This document shows, piece by piece, positions 57,235-64,000 of a stretch of DNA of 64,000 nt (positions are counted from its first letter, which is position 1; each line of letters opens with the position of its first letter). Position numbers and translations under genes: made by a program. The notes below the pieces were generated by a model that worked only from the letters and a program-made list of their open reading frames with translations, ran no database searches and was not told where the DNA came from. The stretch is from positions 510,001-574,000 of the forward strand of contig JAYKKM010000013.1 in NCBI GenBank assembly GCA_035772405.1, read 5' to 3'. This DNA is from Chrysogorgia sp. JL179-B06. Lineage: Eukaryota; Cnidaria; Anthozoa; Scleralcyonacea; Chrysogorgiidae.

Positions 57235-57834
57235 TTATTGCGGAATAACAACTTCGTGACTGTATGGATAGCGCAGTGAGATTTCGAGTCTAGCGTACTT
57301 ATTATTTTTTAATGCGGTCACAATCGCCAACACTTCTTCTTTGCTAATGTTTCCAAGATAATCGTCAATAACAACCTTCATATCACTTCTGCTCGGACAG
57401 TAAAAGCAAACGAGCTTACTAATGTTTTCTCTATACGGTTTTGCGATCGACGTCAGTTGTTGTGTGATGACAATAACACTCAACATAAAATGTCGCGCAC
57501 TAAAAGCCAAGTTGACCAATTGACTAGTCCTATTCTTGACGTCCTGTCCACTCGCACAGTCGTCCAACACAATCAGAGTGTTAGTACCTTTAAAAACGTT
57601 AGTCACACACTTGAGAACAGCGTCGACATTGTCCTGTGCGCAGTCTATCGCTAACACATCAGGGTCGCGTACATATCTCCAATCTTGATACGCTTTGTTC
57701 CACTCGAAAGTGGGACAAATCAACACAATGTAGTCAAACTTACCGCGATACTCAGACTCCAGTGTGTTGAGTAAATAATGCGTCTTACCACAAGCTGTCA
57801 TACCAACAATTAACGCATTAAACGGGGTCTCCAT
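57235..57834 (-). CDS. Genome-packaging ATPase (A32/FtsK-HerA type)
   Basis: Pumps viral DNA into preformed capsids using ATP. It has 199 residues, normal for the compact Maverick/virophage enzymes. Walker A is GMTACGKT (residues 11-18) and Walker B is TLIVLDD (86-92). A sensor-like VIVITQQ lies at 120-126. The N-terminus begins almost directly at the P-loop, as in this family. It follows the capsid gene by 15 bases, a neighbourhood common in Maverick genomes. Intact, with no sign of decay. Confidence 0.85.
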   Translation of the reverse strand: METPFNALIVGMTACGKTHYLLNTLESEYRGKFDYIVLICPTFEWNKAYQDWRYVRDPDVLAIDCAQDNVDAVLKCVTNVFKGTNTLIVLDDCASGQDVKNRTSQLVNLAFSARHFMLSVIVITQQLTSIAKPYRENISKLVCFYCPSRSDMKVVIDDYLGNISKEEVLAIVTALKNNKYARLEISLRYPYSHEVVIPQ

Positions 57835-57849
57835 TAAATTACGTTTGAT

Positions 57850-59088
57850 TTAATACTGGATTGACTGCAACCCATTGTTCATGAAGTTGACCAGCCCATC
57901 ACTCATCACAAACACCCTACACATAACATTCGCAGTCGTCGCTTTCTTAGTGATTTCAAGAAGCACGCCGGATTGTGTGTTTACGATTTTCTTGCCAGTG
58001 GCGACGTTGTAATTATCTTGAACGCTCCTCAAGTCAATGACCAACGCAAAACTATTTTTATAGAATTTCTGTATGGTCATGAACTGAGCGTGTTCCTCAC
58101 CCAACCCAAACAATCGTTTCGCTTCTGCGTAGAACTTCGACTTTGGGATGCCTTGTGAGTGCACACTATTTGGCACACCTTCAATTGTGACTCTAACACT
58201 CTCGATATTTGGGTAAAGAAACTCCTCGCTGTCTGTTCGCACCTTATTCGTGAATAGCAACACAATCGCCTTCATGCTTTTTCTTGGCAGATTGACATTT
58301 TCATTCACAATGGTTGTGCCCTTATCCCATTCAGTGGTTTTCATCAATGTAACGTGTTCGTATGACAAACTACGACCACTTGCGTAGCCTGACGTTATTT
58401 CATCAGCAAGCTCCTGGTTATCGATCGTTTCATACTCGAGCTCGAGGTTCTCCAGAGTGTATCCACCCACAGCGCTACCGGATTGCGCCACCATGATGTC
58501 TGTGGCCTTCGGAAGTGTGATCACATACTGCAAGTTGTTGTTCATGCTAAAAGGGGCGTACAACCCGTGGTCGTTCATAATTTTACCAAGCTTAATCCGC
58601 TGTTTCGTTCCAATCACACCAAACATTAACGCGTCACTAACCTTAACAACGTCTCCACTCGTCGCGCCACTGTCATCCTTAGAAATTAGCTTTCTCAAGT
58701 TCTCACCACCAATACCATAGTCAATCATTTGATTTCGCACAGTGATGCTTTCCCAAAGGTCACGATAAACACTAGTGTAATTTTCCCCACTGTTGTCGTA
58801 CACAGCTTCTCCAGCTAGTCTCACAACAAGTTTCTCAACCAACAACTTACTAACATTATTCAAGAACCAGCTTTTGGCGTTTGCATTCTTAAAGTCGAAC
58901 ACTAGACCCAACGACCCAGGCACCAAACAGCTGCTAACCTTGAGCTTTGGTATATCAATGTAAAGTTCCTCACCAGGACTGACCTTATTAGGGTTCAACG
59001 TGATCACATGCTGTGTTCTCACCCCTTTTATGACACCCATGGTTGCTCGTCTAAAACCAGGACTCAACTCCGCAGACGTGACGTTCAT
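57850..59088 (-). CDS. Probable major capsid protein (double-jelly-roll type)
   Basis: A 412-residue beta-rich protein without transmembrane segments. The length suits a compact double-jelly-roll capsid protein. Features include LNPNKVSPGEELYIDIPKLK near the start, a polar middle with GATSGD and TKQRIKLGKI, and NLPRKSMKAIVLLFTN in the second half. The start at 59088 is the first ATG; Met17 (59040) is an alternative. Neighbours (packaging ATPase 15 bases downstream, virion-type genes upstream) support a capsid role. I infer the fold from composition and context, so a penton-type or other virion protein remains possible. Confidence 0.55.
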   Translation of the reverse strand: MNVTSAELSPGFRRATMGVIKGVRTQHVITLNPNKVSPGEELYIDIPKLKVSSCLVPGSLGLVFDFKNANAKSWFLNNVSKLLVEKLVVRLAGEAVYDNSGENYTSVYRDLWESITVRNQMIDYGIGGENLRKLISKDDSGATSGDVVKVSDALMFGVIGTKQRIKLGKIMNDHGLYAPFSMNNNLQYVITLPKATDIMVAQSGSAVGGYTLENLELEYETIDNQELADEITSGYASGRSLSYEHVTLMKTTEWDKGTTIVNENVNLPRKSMKAIVLLFTNKVRTDSEEFLYPNIESVRVTIEGVPNSVHSQGIPKSKFYAEAKRLFGLGEEHAQFMTIQKFYKNSFALVIDLRSVQDNYNVATGKKIVNTQSGVLLEITKKATTANVMCRVFVMSDGLVNFMNNGLQSIQY

Positions 59089-59110
59089 ATACTTTGCGTG
59101 TGTTTTGTTA

Positions 59111-60529
59111 CTACCGTTTTAGCTTGTAATAATCATAAGCAAACCACGCAAGTACCACCGCGAGTACCCACAGATTTTGAGCCAGCCATGCGAGACCCTT
59201 CGCACCCAACGTCAACGCATTGTAAACTAAATTAGCCAACCCAACAGCCCATGGACCCATCTTCATTATCGCGTTCTTAACAGCCTGTGCGAATGACCTC
59301 GTGGCCATAGCGCCTTTCATAACAGCAGACCTCCCAGCGATAATAATAGTTGTTATAATCCCAGCCATTGAAATCGCTACAGCGCTCAACCCAACCACGT
59401 TTTCTTTAGCCCATTCCTTAAATTTCTGAAATCTGTCAATGTCGACTTCTTGTTGTTCTCTAACCTCCTCTATTTCTCGCTGTCCTAGGGTTCTGTCTCT
59501 AGCCTTTCTAAGTCCAATCATTCTTTCAACTAGATCAATACGCTCTTTTTTCTCCGCAGCCGTGAGGCCTTCTCTGTTGAGCTCTGCCAATCTCATACTC
59601 GTTTCATCTATCGCCTTTTGAAAATAGTCTGCTTGTATTTGCAACGCACCAGTGTCGCCTATTCTTGACTCACGCAACGCAGTCTCACTTGGGTTAAGCA
59701 CACCATTCAGCTCGCGGTTCTCGTCTGGTGATAGCCCAGGTATGTCACCGTGACCCACTCTTGTTTCAATCACTGGGAAGTCGTCTGGGATCACTTCTGT
59801 TGTGACAGCTGTTGTTTCTGTACTCTCGGGGATTTGATCAACTAACTGTTTGAACTGCTCAATCGCGTTTTTACTACTCGCGTCTTTACTGTAGATCAAG
59901 CCTTTTTTCCCAGGTATTAGAATTCGTTTGGGTTTTCCATATTTACCATCTTTGTTTATCGGTTTGAAAAGAATAGCCCCTGAGTCCGTAACCTGCGACC
60001 TGTTAACTATTTTCCTTGACGCGTCGTCGCGGCCGAGCACCTTTTTGCTTAATTTACGTATTTTCCTATTTATTAGCTTGATTCTTTTTACATTGTTTTC
60101 TGTTAGCTCTTTGTTGGACGCTTTTAGCTCACCCAGTCTTCTCTTAATTTCCTCCTCCTCTTCAAAAGCTATACTGAAACTTACGTCATTGACGTCATCG
60201 TATGACTCCTGTTCAACGAACTCTACTGTTGGGACTTCTGTGTTAGTCCCCCTTATTGTCACCGTCTTACCATCGTCAGTGTCGATAAATGACGTCTCTT
60301 TTTCTCGAAACCTCCTCTCTTGCTCATCCTGTGTTCTAATCATTTTATCGAACAATCTTTCATTCTCGACGCGCACGATATCTGGCATGTCACCACCGGG
60401 GTACTTATCGTTATTTAAATTGTAAGCTTTAGTGTCACTTTCAAGTTCGACATTTAATTGATCGTTAGTGTAGGCTATACCAAGGTTCTCCATCTCAATC
60501 TCATCAAAACCTTCCCCACCTTCAGCCAT
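59111..60529 (-). CDS. Coiled-coil protein with C-terminal membrane segments (472 aa)
   Basis: The first ~240 residues are charged and disordered-looking, with a coiled-coil stretch (about 120-170: EEEEIKRRLGELKASNKELT). A second helix-rich part (about 290-360) precedes the C-terminal ~100 residues. These contain a transmembrane segment (VVGLSAVAISMAGIITTIII, about 375-394), a glycine-rich amphipathic part, and a final hydrophobic helix (LWVLAVVLAWFAYDYY, about 453-468) before a KLKR tail. Similar long membrane-anchored proteins accompany capsid genes in Mavericks. Function unknown. The stop is 22 bases from the capsid gene's ATG, and the start lies 6 bases from the integrase stop. Confidence 0.6.
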   Translation of the reverse strand: MAEGGEGFDEIEMENLGIAYTNDQLNVELESDTKAYNLNNDKYPGGDMPDIVRVENERLFDKMIRTQDEQERRFREKETSFIDTDDGKTVTIRGTNTEVPTVEFVEQESYDDVNDVSFSIAFEEEEEIKRRLGELKASNKELTENNVKRIKLINRKIRKLSKKVLGRDDASRKIVNRSQVTDSGAILFKPINKDGKYGKPKRILIPGKKGLIYSKDASSKNAIEQFKQLVDQIPESTETTAVTTEVIPDDFPVIETRVGHGDIPGLSPDENRELNGVLNPSETALRESRIGDTGALQIQADYFQKAIDETSMRLAELNREGLTAAEKKERIDLVERMIGLRKARDRTLGQREIEEVREQQEVDIDRFQKFKEWAKENVVGLSAVAISMAGIITTIIIAGRSAVMKGAMATRSFAQAVKNAIMKMGPWAVGLANLVYNALTLGAKGLAWLAQNLWVLAVVLAWFAYDYYKLKR

Positions 60530-60535
60530 ATTACA

Positions 60536-61641
60536 TTAGCTCACATTTTGAATGTCGCTTTCTGGTATCCACGAATTATGTTTACTCTCATAACCCAACC
60601 ATTTGACCAGCGCCATCTTCTTCCCTCTGACTTTCTTTCTTTTCAACACCTTTTCAACTCTGTACACATCGTCACCATGTTTCTTATTAACCAGCGATAA
60701 TTCCTGTTCATAAAATTTACCAATAATCTGTTCACCACTTATGTCCTCAATTTCGTACACATTCGGATCACCACGAATAACCTTTACCACTTTAAACAGC
60801 TCTTCAGTGAAGTTGGCTTCATAGCCCTTTGTGAACACACTCTTGTATTTACTAATTCTCACTGACTCGCCAACTCTAAACTTTGGCAATGGGGTGTCTG
60901 CAAAATGATGACCAAACAAAGTGGTCCACACTTCACCCTCATTTGACTTATCGACATCCTTTGGCTTCATCATAATGCTTCGATTCACATTGCTATTGTA
61001 ATTGCTCACAAACTGGTCGAGACCCCCAATCCATTTGTACGTTCCATGGGTATAAAAGTACTTCCACATAATACTCTTGAGGCTTCTATTAAAACGCTCA
61101 ACAACAGAGGCCTTTTTATCACTCTTAGTGCTGAAATATTTAACGTCACGCTCCTTCAACAAACTTTTCACACCAACATTGTAGAACTCAAGTCCATCAT
61201 CGAATTGCGCTAACTTAGGTGTGGTCCCAAACCGATCTTTAAAGTCACTCAACAACTCTCCAACAGCCTTAGTCATGCTCTTAGTGTCTTTTCTATAAAC
61301 TGCAATGCCAAAAGCATATCTACTCAATATTTCAATGCCTGTCAATATCCAATAATACCCTTTGTTCTGTTTTGAATACTTACTCATGTCCACTAAGTCC
61401 ACTTGGAGCTCTTCACCAAGAAATCCAACAAAAGTCGCGCGGAACTTATGTCTTCTCACAATGGGTTTGTACCTAGTGTATAGGTGTCCTGCGCTGTCAA
61501 CCATTCTTTCACTGTTTTTCTAGTTACTTTCAATCCGTCTCCCAATGCACTTTGATACAGCCTCTCTACACCACTGTACCCTGTCTTAGGATCGTAATAA
61601 ATGTCTCTCAACCCTTGCTCTGTCTCCACACCAAGTTCCAT
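60536..61641 (-). pseudogene. int: Retroviral-type integrase with chromodomain, frameshifted
   Basis: Joins viral DNA ends to host DNA. The N-terminal part begins at the ATG at 61641 (ELGVETEQGLRDIYYDP, an HTH-like lead). The catalytic core lies in a different frame with LQVDLVDM (Asp), FDDGLEFYN (Asp) and SVVERFN (Glu), so the catalytic triad is present. The C-terminus is a chromodomain (YRVEKVLKRK, LVKWLGYESKHNSWIPESD) that may direct insertion to modified chromatin. The two parts are separated by a one-base frameshift at about 61474-61484. This could be true decay, an assembly error, or less likely programmed frameshifting. Starts about 6 bases after the preceding gene's stop. Confidence 0.85.
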
Positions 61642-61646
61642 ATAAT

Positions 61647-62438
61647 TCACACAATATACAGTTCCAATAGCACTGCACCAACGTCAGCGTCACCATTGTT
61701 TGGTTTGACACGAAACGTCATACTTGAGTGAATGCCTTTTTTAATTCTCACCTTGGACTCGACGTATGCGTAGCGCTGTATCCCTCCATCAAGAGACTGC
61801 TCGGTGGGTACTGGCAGTGTTGCGATCACGTCGCTACGCTTCCCATCAGTGCTCACGTTGCTCTCCGTCTCAACAGCGTCGCACGAGACCTCTACATACT
61901 TTAGACCTCTGTTCATGTCAATCTTGTTTGGACTGTCGTGCCACTTATGATCTAACACAATTCCTGCGTCCTTCGCGAAACCAAGCAAAAGCCCAATGCC
62001 ACCTAGCCTAAGTTCTATTATGTTGATGAGGCCATACCCCATACGCCGAACTTTGACCCTACTTTTACCTGTGGCCGCCAGTTTCTCCACCACGAAGTCT
62101 ACATTAACCCCCCTGAGCGTGAGTCGTAGAGCTCTAACCAACGCGTCGAAGTCGTAGTGACCCCCACTCAATCGAGTTGTCGCGAGTCTTGGATACGGTC
62201 TTCCAGATCCAACATGTAAGAATCGAATATCATCACTACCAGTCACATTATCATAGCTCCAAAACACAGTGGCTGTCTTGACTACAATGTGTGGGTTATC
62301 GTGTGTGACCACTACACTGTAGTCAAAAGTTACAACTTTCTCCACACCTTCAACGAGCACCGTCAACTTTTGGGGACTGTCGTCTACACGTCGCTTTTCA
62401 GTGTAACCACCAGAGTCATACCCATAGTTTAGACTCAT
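61647..62438 (-). CDS. Virion-type protein, paralogue of the adjacent gene (263 aa)
   Basis: Beta-rich, no membrane segment. Conserved features shared with the 220-residue neighbour are VKTATVFWSYDNVTG, GLKYVEVSCDAVETESNV, a GKRSDVIATLPVP segment and YVESKVRIKKG, ending in a hydrophobic LLELYIV strand. The pattern suggests a jelly-roll-type minor capsid (penton-like) protein; this is inference from shape and context. It is followed at once by the integrase gene and lies 25 bases after the 220-residue gene. Confidence 0.55.
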   Translation of the reverse strand: MSLNYGYDSGGYTEKRRVDDSPQKLTVLVEGVEKVVTFDYSVVVTHDNPHIVVKTATVFWSYDNVTGSDDIRFLHVGSGRPYPRLATTRLSGGHYDFDALVRALRLTLRGVNVDFVVEKLAATGKSRVKVRRMGYGLINIIELRLGGIGLLLGFAKDAGIVLDHKWHDSPNKIDMNRGLKYVEVSCDAVETESNVSTDGKRSDVIATLPVPTEQSLDGGIQRYAYVESKVRIKKGIHSSMTFRVKPNNGDADVGAVLLELYIV

Positions 62439-62463
62439 TACTTTAGCGTGCGTTTAACGTTAG

Positions 62464-63126
62464 CTACTCAAGCGTTGCATACAAATCCAACAATATGTCA
62501 CCAACATTGACACCACTACCATCTTGGTCAGTCACGTTAAACACTAGCTGCGTAAAAGCGCCTTTGTTTATCGACACCTTCGACTCAATATTGAAGAATT
62601 GTTGAACGGAGCTCTTCAGTGGTTGGGTGGTGGTCAATGGTAACTCAACGATAACCTCGCTTTTGCTACCATTAACAATGTTCTCAGGTCTGTTCACAAT
62701 GCTACAACCTACTTGTACGTACTTCAGCCCTTTGTTAACGTTCACAACGTTAGGGCTGACCAAACCACTACTACTCACCGTTGTGTTATCGTTGAACCCT
62801 AAGAGTTCTCCGAATTTAGACAGCTCTAATTGTTGGTCAGTTCTTATCGCACACTTTGAATTGTGTTTGTTGGCTACTAGCTCGATAGCCCCTAATCCTC
62901 TCAATTCGTCGGCAATCATTTTAAAAGTGTGGTACCCAGACTCAAAAACGTGTTTGTTGCCGTTGTAACTTATTTCATCATTCACACCGGTCTCCACGTT
63001 AACGTAGTCCCAAAAGATGGTCGCTTTTTTCACTAGTAAGTGAGGATCTGAACCAAACGTCAAAAGTGCCTCTGGTAGATCCACAGTTTCCGTTGGACCT
63101 CTAATCAACACTACGACCCTGACCAT
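62464..63126 (-). CDS. Virion-type protein, paralogue of the adjacent gene (220 aa)
   Basis: Shares with its downstream neighbour the order VKKATIFWDYVNVETG, GLKYVQVGCSIVNRPENI, SEVIVELPLTTTQPL, FNIESKVSINKG and a final LLDLY strand. It lacks some N-terminal and middle sequence. The two arose by tandem duplication, as capsid vertex proteins sometimes do. First gene of the long minus-strand run. A 23-bp A/T-rich gap with TATAATATAG separates it from a divergent + strand gene, so a compact two-way promoter is likely. Confidence 0.55.
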   Translation of the reverse strand: MVRVVVLIRGPTETVDLPEALLTFGSDPHLLVKKATIFWDYVNVETGVNDEISYNGNKHVFESGYHTFKMIADELRGLGAIELVANKHNSKCAIRTDQQLELSKFGELLGFNDNTTVSSSGLVSPNVVNVNKGLKYVQVGCSIVNRPENIVNGSKSEVIVELPLTTTQPLKSSVQQFFNIESKVSINKGAFTQLVFNVTDQDGSGVNVGDILLDLYATLE

Positions 63127-63149
63127 ATAATATAGTGTGTGTTATGTAG
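63127..63149. promoter_or_regulatory. Compact divergent promoter region
   Basis: Only 23 bp (with TATAATATAG) between start codons of divergent genes. Control elements must overlap coding sequence or lie in it. Confidence 0.35.
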
Positions 63150-64000
63150 ATGCTAACAAAAAGAAAGCAAGGTGAACTAATTCTTCTTAGTGAATTTCCA
63201 AATGCGCAACTAGATAAGTTTGAGTTTGGGTACAACCTCGCAGACGACAATAAAACAGTCAAGACCGTTGACATTTACTTCAAGTCGGGTTCAAAGTACT
63301 CTGACATGATAAACATAAAGTCACCAAAGTTCGCGAAGAACGAGGGCTTCACAAAATTCCTTAGCAATACACCAAGATTCCCAAGAATATGGTCGAGCGA
63401 TGGGCGTGTCCCAAAGTTACTACTGACGGAGACCCACAAGAGCTACAGAGAAGTCGCGACGTTTCCACCATACGTCCTAAATTACCTGACCCACAATTTT
63501 GACGTCTTTGTTGACGACAATAATTCCTTCAAATCAGACCTACCGAGAATACTCATCGACACCAAAAGACGTCACAACGACAAGGCAATTGGTGGTAACG
63601 TTAACACAGTTTGGACTCTACTCGAGAGCTACTATCAAGCGATCGCAGGTATGTACGTCGCTACATACCGCTCAGGGGTGTCTCTACAAAACTTAAGTTA
63701 TCACGTCGACGTTCCAAAGCAAGTCGTGGGTCTCATGAGGTTTCACGTGTACTTCACCATTCGTCGTGTGATGTTCCGTTTGAGTAAGAGTCAAGTTGAT
63801 ATTAACAACATCTTAAGACTGTACCTCCCTGACTGGCGACTTTTGAAAGGTCACCTACCATTGACTGATGTTGACAATAGATACATCAAAGACATCCAAG
63901 GTGATTATCGTCGGTATTGCCCGAGACACTCTGACGGGTTCACACCATTAGGACAAGAACTACTAAACCAATCGATTGAAGTTTACATGTACGCCATTCT
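63150..64000 (+). CDS. Unidentified viral protein, 3' partial (at least 283 aa)
   Basis: Opens at the ATG at 63150, directly after an in-frame TAG, and stays open to the window end. The product starts MLTKRKQGELILLSEFPNAQ. It is rich in Asp, Asn, Tyr and Phe, with no transmembrane segment. Mid-protein it has a hydrophobic helical stretch (NTVWTLLESYYQAIAGMYVA) and later LYLPDWRLLKGHLPLTDVDN. I do not recognise a family. It is the only + strand gene in the right viral piece. By comparison with the left piece it probably leads toward the fibre-gene cluster, so a structural or assembly role is possible. Confidence 0.65.
   Translation, partial: MLTKRKQGELILLSEFPNAQLDKFEFGYNLADDNKTVKTVDIYFKSGSKYSDMINIKSPKFAKNEGFTKFLSNTPRFPRIWSSDGRVPKLLLTETHKSYREVATFPPYVLNYLTHNFDVFVDDNNSFKSDLPRILIDTKRRHNDKAIGGNVNTVWTLLESYYQAIAGMYVATYRSGVSLQNLSYHVDVPKQVVGLMRFHVYFTIRRVMFRLSKSQVDINNILRLYLPDWRLLKGHLPLTDVDNRYIKDIQGDYRRYCPRHSDGFTPLGQELLNQSIEVYMYAI

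Overview
The window looks like animal nuclear DNA, most probably from a cnidarian and perhaps an anthozoan (stony coral or sea anemone). The grounds are AT-rich intron-bearing sequence crowded with short foldback transposons, an intronless orphan rhodopsin-type GPCR of a kind common in anthozoans, and a polycystin-1-like gene with PKD, REJ and GAIN-type exons. The taxonomic call is inference.

Two pieces of a Maverick/Polinton (adintovirus-like) integrated DNA virus sit at the window edges, with about 46.5 kb of host DNA between them. The left piece (1-9559) is the polymerase end of a copy. It carries a fibre-like protein, three very small proteins (one with a myristoylation signal, one strongly Arg-rich), a BRO-N/VRR-NUC/zinc-finger fusion, thymidine kinase, an unknown protein, three membrane proteins, a zinc-ribbon protein and a 1203-residue protein-primed family B DNA polymerase. 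The right piece (56050-64000) is the opposite end of a copy. It carries a second myristoylatable membrane protein, a packaging ATPase, a probable capsid protein, a coiled-coil membrane protein, a chromodomain integrase broken by a frameshift, two related virion-type proteins and a long unidentified reading frame running off the window. No gene is seen twice. Both pieces end in matching terminal sequence, inverted relative to each other, whose outermost ~170 bp is itself a palindrome. In both, the genes nearest the end point outward and meet a conserved hairpin followed by a T run. The simplest reading is two same-orientation copies of one family, each cut by the window edge.

The host block (9560-56049) is mainly a polycystin-1-like gene on the + strand. 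Sixteen exons can be placed from 11143 to 50815, and splice sites and codon phases agree at every junction. Domain order is PKD, then REJ, then the GAIN region. The gene continues beyond the last exon seen, so its PLAT and membrane exons are missing here, and its 5' exons probably lie left of the first exon. Its introns hold a 6.5 kb minisatellite of 16-bp units in which every unit resembles a 3' splice acceptor, a second minisatellite of 20-bp units, TA, ATT and poly-C tracts, about twenty foldback/MITE elements (two with clear 9- or 10-bp target duplications), and a hammerhead-ribozyme-like motif. Downstream lie a 5'-truncated non-LTR reverse transcriptase, a decayed GPCR gene next to a perfect 63-bp palindrome, and then the second viral terminus. 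A fragment of a different Maverick-type ATPase lies just outside the first terminus.

All calls come from reading the sequence; no database search was possible.
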